This document shows, piece after piece, positions 35,175 through 43,976 of a stretch of 64,000 nt of DNA. The translations under genes were made by a program, and so were the position numbers. The DNA lies in NCBI RefSeq assembly GCF_013407145.1, contig NZ_CP026993.1:248001-312000 (forward strand), given 5' to 3'. Every line of letters begins with the position of its first letter. Within the stretch, counting starts at the first letter, position 1. The notes beneath the pieces are model-generated. The model was not told where the DNA came from. It was given only the letters and a program-made list of their open reading frames with translations, and searched no databases. This DNA comes from Nitrosopumilus cobalaminigenes. Lineage in GTDB: Archaea > Thermoproteota > Nitrososphaeria > Nitrososphaerales > Nitrosopumilaceae.

Positions 35175-35552
35175 TTATAGATCTATTGTCTTACTATTCG
35201 TAATTAGACTTGCTGATCTTACAAAAACTGCTTTGACTGTTTTGCAATCATACTCACACCCATCATTAATTTTTGACATTGATGATTTTTTTGTTTTTGT
35301 AGATAAAATTGATTTTATTAATGGCAGTAAAGCGGCTCTTCCTCCACAAGCTCGTTTTTTATTAATAAACCAAAACATTTCCAATGCCGATTCATCTAAA
35401 ATGTCATTTCTAATTTTTTCCCCAAATTCTGAATAATGTCCTACCATTGCAATTTTACCTCTAGCAAAAAAATTAATTGCACTTGCAAATTTCATACACA
35501 AATAACATTGATTATCAAACAATACGATGGGAAAATTTTCTTTTATTTCCAT
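35175..35552 (-). CDS. DCC-family (DUF393) thiol-disulfide oxidoreductase-like protein
   Basis: 125 aa. The N-terminus V-L-F-D-N-Q-C-Y-L-C has the family's D-x-x-C-x-x-C motif (C16, C19); G-K-I-A-M-V-G-H and a later C-G-G-R-A-A-L-L-P segment also fit the group. A further Cys pair, C-E-Y-D-C, lies near the C-terminus. Thiol-disulfide chemistry is assumed from the family, not proven. Divergent from the YkgJ-like gene by 68 bp. Confidence 0.65.
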   Translation of the reverse strand: MEIKENFPIVLFDNQCYLCMKFASAINFFARGKIAMVGHYSEFGEKIRNDILDESALEMFWFINKKRACGGRAALLPLIKSILSTKTKKSSMSKINDGCEYDCKTVKAVFVRSASLITNSKTIDL

Positions 35553-35620
35553 AACAATACATAGAAACGATCAAATTAAAATTTTACAAACTTAATACCT
35601 GAAATCTATTTTGATAATTT

Positions 35621-36187
35621 ATGACATTAATTGTAGATAGTCATGATTCTAGTCATAATAAAACTGGAGAATTCCCTTGTGTTTCATGTCATACTGATTG
35701 TTGTAAAGAATATGTGATATTTGTAAATGCTCATGATGTTTACAGATTGTCTAAAGGATTACAAATGGCTCCTGAAAAATTCTTAGAAATTTATGGTGCA
35801 AAAGATTATTCTCTTGGAATAAATCTGGAAGAAGGTTTGATTGATCTTGCCTTGAAACAAAAAAATGGTGGATGTCAATTCCTTGAAGAAACCAAAGATG
35901 TTTTTAGATGCACAGTTAATGATTTCAAGCCTGGAGTGTGCAAATCATATCCTTTTGCAATGAAAAATGGAAAATTAATTCAGATGGATAAGATAATGTG
36001 TCCCGTAGATTGGGATCTTGCCGAATTTGAGAAAATGATGGTAACTCATCTTAAAAAAGATGAATTTGAGTGGAAGTTCTATGATGAACTTGTTAAGGAA
36101 TGGAATGCAAAACATGGGGAAAAAAAGTCTCTGTCTGAGTTTTTGAAATTTATGTTGGATAAAGTAGAATCTTCTTTATTCTCTTGA
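35621..36187 (+). CDS. YkgJ-like Cys-cluster (Zn/Fe chelating) protein
   Basis: 188 aa. The N-terminal cluster C20-x2-C23-x3-C27-C28 together with later C-Q-F-L-E and C-T-V-N-D-F-K-P-G-V-C-K-S-Y-P-F blocks matches the YkgJ family, thought to hold zinc or iron. Role uncertain. ATG at 35621, with a TATA-like cttaata about 27 bp upstream. Confidence 0.8.
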   Translation: MTLIVDSHDSSHNKTGEFPCVSCHTDCCKEYVIFVNAHDVYRLSKGLQMAPEKFLEIYGAKDYSLGINLEEGLIDLALKQKNGGCQFLEETKDVFRCTVNDFKPGVCKSYPFAMKNGKLIQMDKIMCPVDWDLAEFEKMMVTHLKKDEFEWKFYDELVKEWNAKHGEKKSLSEFLKFMLDKVESSLFS

Positions 36188-36277
36188 GAATTTGATTTGT
36201 ATTTTTAAGATCTCACACGTTATAATTTTCAAATTTGCTCTTTTCTTTAGAAGTAGATTTTTATTCAATTTGTAAGG

Positions 36278-37957
36278 ATGATGTTGCAGATGGGGCTTAA
36301 CTATTACCAAATTAAGAAAAATATTCTTCGAGCTCGTAAATTGGTAATTAAAGGAACCAATATTGCAGGATCTGGCCATCCTGGAGGTTCATTTTCAATG
36401 GCAGAAATTTTGGGATGTTTATTCAACAAATATCTAAAATTTGATCCTAAAAATCCACAATGGGAAGATCGAGATAGATTAGTTTTGTCAAAAGGTCATG
36501 CAGCTCCTGGATTATTTTCAAACATGGCTGTTGCAGGATATTTTCCAGAATCTGAAATTGAAACACTAAGAAAATTTGGAAGTAAATTACAAGGTCATCC
36601 TGACCTCAAGTGTCCTGGTGTAGAATTTTGTGGAGGCTCTTTGGGTACTGGGTTATCGTACTCCGTTGGAATTGCACTAGCTGCAAAAATTGATTCCAAA
36701 GATCATCATGTCTATACAATTATTGGAGATGGAGAGTCTGATGAAGGACAAGTTTGGGAGGCTGCAATGACTGCTTCAAAATACAAAGTAGATAATCTAA
36801 CTGCATTTTTAGATAGAAATTTCATTCAACAGGATTCATACACTGAAAAAATAATGCCTCTTGATGAAAAATTAGAAGGTGACAATCTATCTGAAATGTG
36901 GAAGGATGCATCTCGTTGGAAAACAGGTGACAAATGGAGATCTTTTGGATGGAATGTTATTGAAATCGATGGACACAGGGTTGAACAAATTGATGCAGCT
37001 ATTGCAAAAGCAAATGCAACAAAAGGAGTACCCACTATGATAATTTCAAGAACAATTAAAGGAAAATCTGTAGAACACATGGAAGATAATCCCCAATGGC
37101 ATGGAAAAGCTCCTGATAATGATGTTGTTCCAATAATTAATCTTGAATTAGATTCACAATTCATGATATCCCCATCTATCATTGCTGGTGATATGACAAA
37201 TTTAGAAAATGAAGTTAAGCGATGTGTAACTGGTAGAGCTGATTACATTCATCTTGATGTTATGGATGGACAATTTGTTCCCACAAAAACTTTTGATCAT
37301 ACCAAAATTAAAGAACTTAGACCCCTAACCGTAATTCCATTTGATACTCATTTGATGATTAATGAACCTGTAAAATATGTCAAAGACTACATTGATGCTG
37401 GTAGTGATATAATTACAGTTCATGCTGAAGTAACTGATGAATCCAGTTTTGGTGAAATCCATGATTTGTTAAAACAAAATCAAGTCGGTGTTGGATTTTC
37501 AATAAATCCTGACACTGAATTACCTGAATGGTCTTACAAATTTTTAGCATCTCTTGATCAATTAATTGTAATGTCTGTAGTACCGGGAAAATCTGGTCAA
37601 AAATACATTGAAGAAACTCATACAAAAATGACCAGGTTGAATTCTATTCTAAAAGAACATGATTTTACAGGTTATATTGAGGCTGACGGAGGAGTAAATC
37701 TTGAAAATATTGGATCTGTGTTTACTGATGGTGCACGTGCTTTTGTTGGAGGTGGTGCAATTATTGGACAACAAGATGTTAGAGCAGCAATTAGAGATTT
37801 TAGAACTGAGGTTTTAAAATCTCGAAGACGAAGTCTACTTGATAAAGCAAATGAATTGGGTGGATCTGAATTAGTAAACAAATGGATTGGTTTGCATGTA
37901 GTTGGAGAAAAACAAGAACAACTTAAAAAAATTGCACAGGAGGCAGGATACCTTTGA
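36278..37957 (+). CDS. Transketolase N-half fused to ribulose-phosphate 3-epimerase
   Basis: 559 aa with two enzyme domains in one frame. Residues about 1-290 are the thiamin-diphosphate-binding half of transketolase: S-G-H-P-G-G-S near 32-38, S-K-G-H-A-A-P near 71-77, and the G-D-G motif at 150-152 with N181 at the usual distance. Residues about 294-515 are a complete ribulose-5-phosphate 3-epimerase: I-S-P-S-I-I-A-G-D at 297-305, metal ligands H325 and D327, H358 in T-H-L-M, and D470 in E-A-D-G-G-V. Residues 516-559 form a helical tail. The next gene supplies the other transketolase half. The start may be ATG 36278, 36281 or 36290. No frameshift or stop lies at the junction, so the fusion looks genuine. 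Confidence 0.9.
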   Translation: MMLQMGLNYYQIKKNILRARKLVIKGTNIAGSGHPGGSFSMAEILGCLFNKYLKFDPKNPQWEDRDRLVLSKGHAAPGLFSNMAVAGYFPESEIETLRKFGSKLQGHPDLKCPGVEFCGGSLGTGLSYSVGIALAAKIDSKDHHVYTIIGDGESDEGQVWEAAMTASKYKVDNLTAFLDRNFIQQDSYTEKIMPLDEKLEGDNLSEMWKDASRWKTGDKWRSFGWNVIEIDGHRVEQIDAAIAKANATKGVPTMIISRTIKGKSVEHMEDNPQWHGKAPDNDVVPIINLELDSQFMISPSIIAGDMTNLENEVKRCVTGRADYIHLDVMDGQFVPTKTFDHTKIKELRPLTVIPFDTHLMINEPVKYVKDYIDAGSDIITVHAEVTDESSFGEIHDLLKQNQVGVGFSINPDTELPEWSYKFLASLDQLIVMSVVPGKSGQKYIEETHTKMTRLNSILKEHDFTGYIEADGGVNLENIGSVFTDGARAFVGGGAIIGQQDVRAAIRDFRTEVLKSRRRSLLDKANELGGSELVNKWIGLHVVGEKQEQLKKIAQEAGYL

Positions 37958-38928
37958 ATGATCCTGTGATGACTGACATGCGTTCAGAATATTCTAAATC
38001 ATTAATTCAAGTGGGAAAAGATGATCCAAATGTTGTTGTTTTGGGTGCAGATACAACTGACTCTCTAAAAACTTCTGGATTTGGAAAAGAATTTCCTAAT
38101 AGATTTTTTAATGTGGGAATTGCTGAAGCTAATCTTGTAACTGTTTCAGCAGGATTGGCAGTATCTGGAAAAATTTCATTTGCCAGTACTTATGCGATAT
38201 TTTTACCTGGACGAGCAGTTGATCAAATTCGAAATAATATTGCTTATCCTTCACCTCCAGGAAAAAAAGGCCTTAATGTAAAACTGGTAACATCTCATGG
38301 TGGTCTATCTGTAGGACCTGATGGAGGTTCCCATCAAACTATAGAAGATATTGCAATAATGAGAGTAATTCCAAATTTTCGAGTTTTCATTCCTGCTGAC
38401 ACTGTTGCAGTTTCAAAATTAACTCACTTAATGGCAAGAGAATATGGCCCATTTTACATGAGAATGGCAAGATCTAAAACACCTCTTGTACATTCAGAGT
38501 CTCAAGAATTTCAAATTGGAAAAGGAATTACATTGCGAGATGGATCAGATTGCACCATTGCTGCATGTGGCATTACTGTAAGAATGGCTTTGGAAGCTGC
38601 TGAATCGTTACAACAAGAAGGAATTTCTTGTAGAGTGTTAGACATGTTCTCGATTAAACCCATTGATGATGAAATTTTAGAAAAAGCTGCAAGAGAGACT
38701 GGATGCATTGTAACTACTGAAGAACATAATATTGTAGGTGGAATGGGCTCAGCAGTAGCAGAATCTGTTTCTGAATCTTACCCTGTACCAATTAAGAGAA
38801 TTGGAGCCCAAGATATGTTTGGAGAATCTGCTCGTGATAATGAAGTTCCACTACTCTTGGAAAAACATGGAATAACATCTTTTAATATGGCAAAACAAGT
38901 CAAAGAAATTAGGAGTAAAAAATTATGA
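37954..38928 (+). CDS. Transketolase, C-terminal half
   Basis: 324 aa, covering the pyrimidine-binding and C-terminal domains of transketolase: V-G-I-A-E-A-N near residues 52-58 holds the catalytic Glu, and S-H-G-G-L-S-V-G-P-D-G-G-S-H-Q near 113-127 matches the active-site loop. It needs the N-half encoded just upstream. TTG start overlapping the preceding stop by 4 bp (TTGA), so translation is probably coupled at about equal amounts. Transaldolase follows with another 4-bp overlap. Confidence 0.93.
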   Translation: MNDPVMTDMRSEYSKSLIQVGKDDPNVVVLGADTTDSLKTSGFGKEFPNRFFNVGIAEANLVTVSAGLAVSGKISFASTYAIFLPGRAVDQIRNNIAYPSPPGKKGLNVKLVTSHGGLSVGPDGGSHQTIEDIAIMRVIPNFRVFIPADTVAVSKLTHLMAREYGPFYMRMARSKTPLVHSESQEFQIGKGITLRDGSDCTIAACGITVRMALEAAESLQQEGISCRVLDMFSIKPIDDEILEKAARETGCIVTTEEHNIVGGMGSAVAESVSESYPVPIKRIGAQDMFGESARDNEVPLLLEKHGITSFNMAKQVKEIRSKKL

Positions 38929-39590
38929 AAATTTTTCTAGATACTGCTAATCTTGAATCAATTAGAAAATTTAACGATATGGGATTGCTTGATGGAATTA
39001 CAACCAATCCCTCATTGATGTCAAAAGAAGGAGGAAATCCTAAAGATGCAATGGAGGAAATTACAAAAATTATCAAAGGCGATGTAAGTTTAGAAGTTGT
39101 TAGTACTGAATATTCTGGAATGATGGAAGAAGGTAAACGTCTTCGTCAATATGGAGAAAATGTTGTTGTAAAAGTTCCCATGACTCCAGATGGTCTTAAA
39201 GCATGTAAATCACTTTCTTCTGAAGGTATTCCAGTAAATGTTACATTGATCTTTTCTGCAAATCAAGCTTTACTTGCAGCAAAATCTGGTGCAAAATATG
39301 TTAGTCCATTTATTGGAAGATTGGATGATGTTGGCCAAGATGGAATGCAATTAATTCAAGAAATTAAAGAAATCTTTTCTAATTATGATTTTGGAACTCA
39401 AATTTTGGTTGCTAGTGTACGTCATCCATTACATGTAGTTGATGCAGCAAAAATTGGAGCTGATGTTGTAACTTTACCTCCTGGGGTACTTGATAAGATG
39501 ATGTTACATCCTTTGACAAAAATTGGTTTGGAAAACTTTCTAGCTGATTGGGACAAGCTAAAATCTGGAAATCCTGACATCAAAATTTAG
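38925..39590 (+). CDS. Transaldolase (small, TalC/MipB type)
   Basis: 221 aa. M-K-I-F-L-D-T-A-N at the start, G-I-T-T-N-P-S-L near residues 24-31, and V-V-K-V-P-M-T near 84-90 with the Schiff-base lysine identify a small-subfamily transaldolase or fructose-6-phosphate aldolase. With the transketolase halves and the epimerase it completes most of the non-oxidative pentose phosphate route. The ATG overlaps the preceding stop by 4 bp. Confidence 0.93.
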   Translation: MKIFLDTANLESIRKFNDMGLLDGITTNPSLMSKEGGNPKDAMEEITKIIKGDVSLEVVSTEYSGMMEEGKRLRQYGENVVVKVPMTPDGLKACKSLSSEGIPVNVTLIFSANQALLAAKSGAKYVSPFIGRLDDVGQDGMQLIQEIKEIFSNYDFGTQILVASVRHPLHVVDAAKIGADVVTLPPGVLDKMMLHPLTKIGLENFLADWDKLKSGNPDIKI

Positions 39591-39626
39591 GTACCATTAA
39601 AAAATAAAATTATAAAAATTAAAAAT

Positions 39627-39905
39627 CTAGGCTTTATCTGAACCTTTGTTAGTACTTTTTCTTGAGCTAGTTCCTCTACCTGTACTTCTAGTCATTCCTT
39701 CAGTAGAAGGTCTTGCTTTTGGATCTGGCATATCGCCTAGTTTTCTTGAACCAGTTCCACGACCAGTGTGGACCATTCTACCTGCTGATGCTTTTTTTCT
39801 TGCTTCTTGGATCTTTCTGAATTCATCTCCAGACCATTTTGAAGCGTCTTCATCAACTTCGATAGTTCCTGTACCTCTACCGGTTCGTATTCTAATTTTC
39901 CCCAT
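39627..39905 (-). CDS. Basic protein with three TGRGT repeats, function unknown
   Basis: 92 aa, very rich in Gly, Arg, Ser, Thr and Lys. The motif T-G-R-G-T appears three times, near residues 8, 47 and 75, followed by G or S. The middle part has a helix W-S-G-D-E-F-R-K-I-Q-E-A-R-K-K. The sequence looks mostly disordered and could bind nucleic acid, but I do not recognise a family. ATG at 39905 with a TATA-like element about 25 bp upstream. Confidence 0.65.
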   Translation of the reverse strand: MGKIRIRTGRGTGTIEVDEDASKWSGDEFRKIQEARKKASAGRMVHTGRGTGSRKLGDMPDPKARPSTEGMTRSTGRGTSSRKSTNKGSDKA

Positions 39906-39973
39906 GTTTAAGGTTAAATTATCTTGTATTTATCTAAGCTTATTTTTTATGAGTAGATCTGGATTTTTAATTT

Positions 39974-40996
39974 TTAACTACTGATCCAGCCTAATTTTTT
40001 GAAATATGTAAACATCATGATTGCAGGTATTGCTGATGCAATGATCACAATAATGAATGTAGTAAATGGTCCTAAAATCATTGAATTACTTCCAATTCCT
40101 CCCGGTAAATCAACATTCATTCCATAGAATGTACCAATTACTGTAGATGGTATTGCTAGTGTGAATATTATTGTCAATACTGCAAGGACTTTGTTTGTTT
40201 TTTCAGTACTTAACACAAAATCTGTATCTTTGTAAATTTCCATGGTTTCCCTTGACTCTTCCAATGTTTCAATTACTTTGTCAATGTGGTCTATTACGTC
40301 ATCATAGAATAATGTAAGTTCATCATCTTCACTACCTGAAAATCGTTTTACATTTTTTGCTATTTCCAAGACAAATTTCTTTAATGGATTTGCGATTCTT
40401 CTTAATCTATTAATTTCTCTTCTAAGCAATGCAATACTTCTTGCAACTGGTTTTGTTTCATCAAAGACTCTGTCTTCAATTTCATCTAGATTTGCAATAA
40501 TTTTTCTTGATGTATGTAAAAGATCATCTACTAAAACATCTAAGATTTCGTGTAGTAGCAATCCTGATGATTTTCCTAATAATCTGTTTTTTCTTTGTTG
40601 ATCTGCATCTGATTTGCAAATATCAACCAATTCTACCAGTGGCTTAAGATCTCCTTGATGTACCGTAACTAGAAAATCTTTTCCTACAAATATTGATAAT
40701 TGACTATTTTTTGAAATCCCTATTTTTTGAGCTAGTGGAGGAAAATGAAGAATTACAAAGAAGTGGTCATCATAACTATCTAATTTTGGAAGCTCAAATT
40801 TAGTCATACAATCTTCAATGTTTAATGCATTGAAATTGTATTTTTCAGCCAATTTTTCAACTTCATTCCTATCTGGATTTTGCAAATCAATCCACACAAA
40901 TTTCTCTCCTTGAATAGTTTCCATCTTATTTTCAATAGGAATCTCTACTGATTTTCTGTTAGAACGTAGTCTATTTGTGATGAATCCTTTTCTCAT
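39974..40996 (-). CDS. corA: CorA-type magnesium/divalent cation channel
   Basis: 340 aa. The signature Y-G-M-N that lines the pore mouth lies near residues 292-295 between two C-terminal membrane helices (about 270-290 and 307-327). The long N-terminal cytoplasmic domain has the expected mix of strands and long helices. ATG at 40996 with a TATA-like aatttaaag about 25 bp upstream. It imports Mg2+ or related ions. Confidence 0.93.
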   Translation of the reverse strand: MRKGFITNRLRSNRKSVEIPIENKMETIQGEKFVWIDLQNPDRNEVEKLAEKYNFNALNIEDCMTKFELPKLDSYDDHFFVILHFPPLAQKIGISKNSQLSIFVGKDFLVTVHQGDLKPLVELVDICKSDADQQRKNRLLGKSSGLLLHEILDVLVDDLLHTSRKIIANLDEIEDRVFDETKPVARSIALLRREINRLRRIANPLKKFVLEIAKNVKRFSGSEDDELTLFYDDVIDHIDKVIETLEESRETMEIYKDTDFVLSTEKTNKVLAVLTIIFTLAIPSTVIGTFYGMNVDLPGGIGSNSMILGPFTTFIIVIIASAIPAIMMFTYFKKLGWISS

Positions 40997-41100
40997 GTCG
41001 AAGAGTACCCTAATCTAACAAATTTAAAGCGATCGCTATGTTAAACCCAAATTAATTTTATAATTAAATTGAGGCTAATTCAGTTTGAATAAATTATTCA

Positions 41101-41181
41101 TTATACCCACGGGAGAAGATAGTTGACTCCAACCCATACTACTGCAATTGTTGCTGCCATTGCTGCCCACCAAAGACGCAT
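41101..41181 (-). CDS. 26-aa single-helix membrane peptide
   Basis: The frame encodes MRLWWAAMAATI followed by AVVWVGVNYLLPWV and TAA, 26 residues. It begins with one Arg, then a nearly continuous hydrophobic helix rich in Trp and Ala. A TATA-like element (aataataaatc, 41202-41212) is centred about 26 bp upstream of the ATG, so a leaderless mRNA is plausible. Its size and layout resemble the tiny accessory subunits of respiratory complexes, but no partner is adjacent. No family recognised. Confidence 0.55.
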   Translation of the reverse strand: MRLWWAAMAATIAVVWVGVNYLLPWV

Positions 41182-41275
41182 ACTAGTTATTCAAATTAGT
41201 CAATAATAAATCTACAGCCCAATTTCCAACAAAATCTTAAAGATTATTACAGGATGAACAAATTTCTTTTTTTGT

Positions 41276-41348
41276 GGCCCTCGTAGTACAGTGGTTAGTA
41301 TAGAGGATTGTGGATCCTCGGACAGGAGTTCGATTCCCCTCGAGGGCC
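41276..41348 (+). tRNA. tRNA-His (GTG)
   Basis: Acceptor GCCCTCG/CGAGGGC with an extra 5' G (G-1) opposite C73, the hallmark of tRNA-His. The anticodon stem GAGGA/TCCTC has loop TTGTGGA, anticodon GTG. T loop TTCGATT. No CCA encoded; no intron. A TATA-like cttaaaga lies about 26 bp upstream. Confidence 0.94.
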
Positions 41349-41358
41349 CTCTATAATT

Positions 41359-41706
41359 TTAAAAAATTCCGAACTTACTAGATTCCATTTCTTCTTTAAT
41401 GGCTAGTTTGAATCTAGGTGATTTAGATTCTACATTTTTTGATAACCATGATAAAAATTTTTTATCTGTCCCTTTTCCTTTTAATTTCTCAAAATCTGGA
41501 CCCATAGTTTCAGCCAATTTTTCAATTAATGATCTGTTTACACTTAATACAAAAAAATGCCAACCAAAGGCAAATTCTGAATCTGTCATCACAAAATCTT
41601 CTCCTCCATGAACCATTTCTTCTAAAAGTGATAATTGATGGGTTAATGCCTTGCTAGTTTTATCATAATCTACTGCGGATACATTGACGTTTAATCTACT
41701 TTCCAT
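41359..41706 (-). CDS. Uncharacterised 115-aa protein
   Basis: 115 aa, soluble and mainly helical, with no membrane segment. It contains F-A-F-G-W-H-F-F-V-L near the middle and a basic C-terminal helix. The family is not recognised. ATG at 41706. Its stop lies 10 bp beyond the end of the convergent tRNA-His gene. Confidence 0.6.
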   Translation of the reverse strand: MESRLNVNVSAVDYDKTSKALTHQLSLLEEMVHGGEDFVMTDSEFAFGWHFFVLSVNRSLIEKLAETMGPDFEKLKGKGTDKKFLSWLSKNVESKSPRFKLAIKEEMESSKFGIF

Positions 41707-41746
41707 GTCTTATTTACATAAAAACAAAATAAAAGGATTACACAGA

Positions 41747-42508
41747 TTATTCTTTTAATAGATATTCAAAATCAATGTCAAAATGCATCTTCATGATGCT
41801 AATGTAAGTTTTAATCGATTCAGGAATTTCATCTCCACACACAACTCCTAATTTTTTTGCATTAATCCAAATCATCAAAGTTTGTATAATTGTCAAAAAT
41901 CGATCATTTTTGATTTCAGGAGATCCAATAGATTTGGTATACCTTTCTGCAAATTCCCACGCTGTAACAAAATCTACACATTTCACACCAAAAATTGCCA
42001 ATAACTGTTCTTGCATATTTTGTGCCTTTTTGAAGGGAACTTTGTTGATAATATATGGAAAATCAACTTTGTCTGGAAGACAATCTGGGAGAGGTCCCCA
42101 AATTGTAATTATTTTGGTTTCAGGTTTTAGAGTTTCAAACTTTTCTACCATCTTATTGATTACATTTTCATCTGTAAACCAGAACAAAATTACTGAAGCA
42201 TCTGAAATATCTGATTCTTCTATATTTTGGCAAATTAATTTACCTTTAGAATTATTTTTTTCCAGAACTTTCTTTGCATTTTCTATTTTTTCTGAATTGT
42301 TATCAATTCCAATTGCATTTTTTACATCAAATTCGTTAATAGCTATTGAAATTCCCTTTTCATCACCACACCCTAAATGATAAAAAATATCGTCTTTACC
42401 TAATTCTGTAAATTTGAAAATTTCTCTAAATGATTTTTCAGGTAACTGAACGTCTTCGCCGCTTAGTAAATTATTTGGCAAAGTTTCCAAATATTCTTCG
42501 ATTTTCAT
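41747..42508 (-). CDS. Class I SAM-dependent methyltransferase (possibly DOT1/aKMT-like)
   Basis: 253 aa. Motif I is D-D-I-F-Y-H-L-G-C-G-D-E near residues 39-50, followed by A-I-G-I-D-N-N near 65-71. The D-x-F-Y-x-L-G-C-G-x-G/E pattern resembles the archaeal DOT1-like lysine methyltransferases such as aKMT, but the C-terminal 110 residues look unrelated and may be a separate domain. Substrate unknown. The motif-I third Gly is replaced by Glu (G-C-G-D-E), a modest departure. Confidence 0.65.
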   Translation of the reverse strand: MKIEEYLETLPNNLLSGEDVQLPEKSFREIFKFTELGKDDIFYHLGCGDEKGISIAINEFDVKNAIGIDNNSEKIENAKKVLEKNNSKGKLICQNIEESDISDASVILFWFTDENVINKMVEKFETLKPETKIITIWGPLPDCLPDKVDFPYIINKVPFKKAQNMQEQLLAIFGVKCVDFVTAWEFAERYTKSIGSPEIKNDRFLTIIQTLMIWINAKKLGVVCGDEIPESIKTYISIMKMHFDIDFEYLLKE

Positions 42509-42533
42509 AATAATGACTACACTTGACGAGAAT

Positions 42534-42803
42534 TTATTCTCTTATGCTTTCTAGTTTTGAAACTGCTTGCCATAATTGTGTCCTAACGTAAGATGGCATG
42601 TTTGGATCTTGTGTTACATCATCTAGCAAACTAATGGTGTTGGCAGCTCTAACTGATAATGAATATTCAGGATTATTAAGATCAGCAATTAAATCTGTGA
42701 TTGATTTTTTAATTGTTTTAGGTGTTGAATTACTTGCTGTAATTTGTTCTAGTGTTTCAATTGCTTCTTTCATTGATTCTTTATTTTGAGTATCGTCAGC
42801 CAT
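42534..42803 (-). CDS. UPF0147 family protein
   Basis: 89 aa from the ATG at 42803. The C-terminal block D-P-N-M-P-S-Y-V-R-T-Q-L-W-Q-A-V-S-K-L-E is the UPF0147 signature, and the preceding R-A-A-N-T-I-S-L-L-D fits too. The family is archaeal and uncharacterised. A GTG start at 42812 is also possible. The Rieske gene lies upstream on the same strand, and a TATA-like actatatact at 42831-42840 overlaps its stop. Confidence 0.8.
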   Translation of the reverse strand: MADDTQNKESMKEAIETLEQITASNSTPKTIKKSITDLIADLNNPEYSLSVRAANTISLLDDVTQDPNMPSYVRTQLWQAVSKLESIRE

Positions 42804-42839
42804 TTTTAACACATTTTCTTAAAATTTAGAAGTATATAG

Positions 42840-43154
42840 TTACATCTCTACAAAGACATTGTCTGATTCAACTACAACATTGTATGACGTTAAATCTCGA
42901 ATTTTTGCTGGGAATTTAACTAATTTCCCAGTCTTACAATCAAATTCTGCTTTGTGCCATCCACAAGTAATTGTACACCCGTCTAGCGTTCCTTCTGATA
43001 AACTGGAACCTGAATGAGTACAAGAGTCATCTGTAGCAGAATATTCGCCATCAATATTTGCAACTAAAATATCTCTCCCATCAATTGACACCTTAATCAT
43101 TTTTCCAGGTGGAATTTCTGATGTTTTTCCAGCTATAATTTTTCCCATTGACAT
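42840..43154 (-). CDS. Rieske-type [2Fe-2S] ferredoxin
   Basis: 104 aa. Cluster ligands are C45-x-H47 and C64-x2-H67, the complete Rieske set, in a small soluble protein of the NirD/ring-dioxygenase ferredoxin type without a membrane anchor. It probably serves as an electron carrier; its partner enzyme is not adjacent. ATG at 43154; a TATA-like gtatatta lies about 29 bp upstream. Confidence 0.88.
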   Translation of the reverse strand: MSMGKIIAGKTSEIPPGKMIKVSIDGRDILVANIDGEYSATDDSCTHSGSSLSEGTLDGCTITCGWHKAEFDCKTGKLVKFPAKIRDLTSYNVVVESDNVFVEM

Positions 43155-43190
43155 TTTTATCTGATCATTCTTAATAATTTTTTGTATATT

Positions 43191-43976
43191 ATGAATTTGA
43201 AAATTAGAAATGCAAATAATTCAGACAAAACTGAAATTCTAAAATTTTGTAAAGATACTTTTTCTTGGGGTGATTATGTAGAGCACGTTTGGGATTATTG
43301 GTTGTCTGAAGACCACTTGTTCTTAGCAGAAAAACAATCTTCTGTTGGTATTTGTCATGCATTTTATTCTAAAGATCAAATTTGGATAGAAGGTATTAGA
43401 GTAAAATCTAATTTTCGACGTCAAAATATTGCTACAAATCTAGTAAAATTTGCTGAAACTATTGGAAAACAAAAAGATCTATCTATTTCTTACATGCTAA
43501 TTGATACTGAAAACTCTACATCTCTTTCTATGGCAAATTCTCTAAATTATTATATTTTTCAAACTTGGAATTTTTATTCTCTTGATCCAAAAATTAACTC
43601 AAACCATAATGTTACATTTGAAAAATCCATTGACACTCAACTTTATTCTCATTATGTAAAATCTTGGAGATGGCTTCCAATTGATGATAAAACATTGAAA
43701 TCTTTATGTGATGAAAATAAAATTTTGCAGTCTTCAATTGATGAAAATAACTCCATTGCCATTCTCAGTGATTCTGAACATTTTGATAACACTTTGATTG
43801 TTACTTTATTTTCGAAATCTGATGATTCTGCAGTTGAAATCCTGGCATTTCTTCAAAATTTAGGTATTGAAAAAAACTATGAGCGAATTCAAATTTTAAC
43901 CAAAGAAAAATTACCCTGTTTTGATACTTTAGAGCATAAATTATCCTTTCATTTAATGAAGAAATCCCTAATTTGA
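43191..43976 (+). CDS. GNAT acetyltransferase with C-terminal extension
   Basis: 261 aa. The N-terminal 130 residues have the GNAT fold, with I-R-V-K-S-N-F-R-R-Q-N-I-A near residues 70-82 as the acetyl-CoA loop (the usual Gly is Asn here). The C-terminal half has no recognised family; it may be a second, degenerate acetyltransferase-like domain. ATG at 43191 is preferred to TTG at 43182. The 3' end overlaps the convergent FAH gene by 9 bp. Confidence 0.72.
   Translation: MNLKIRNANNSDKTEILKFCKDTFSWGDYVEHVWDYWLSEDHLFLAEKQSSVGICHAFYSKDQIWIEGIRVKSNFRRQNIATNLVKFAETIGKQKDLSISYMLIDTENSTSLSMANSLNYYIFQTWNFYSLDPKINSNHNVTFEKSIDTQLYSHYVKSWRWLPIDDKTLKSLCDENKILQSSIDENNSIAILSDSEHFDNTLIVTLFSKSDDSAVEILAFLQNLGIEKNYERIQILTKEKLPCFDTLEHKLSFHLMKKSLI

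Noticed and set aside
41029-41036. GCGATCGC octamer resembling the cyanobacterial HIP1 repeat
   Set aside because: A single copy in a gap upstream of corA; no sign of a repeated family in the window.
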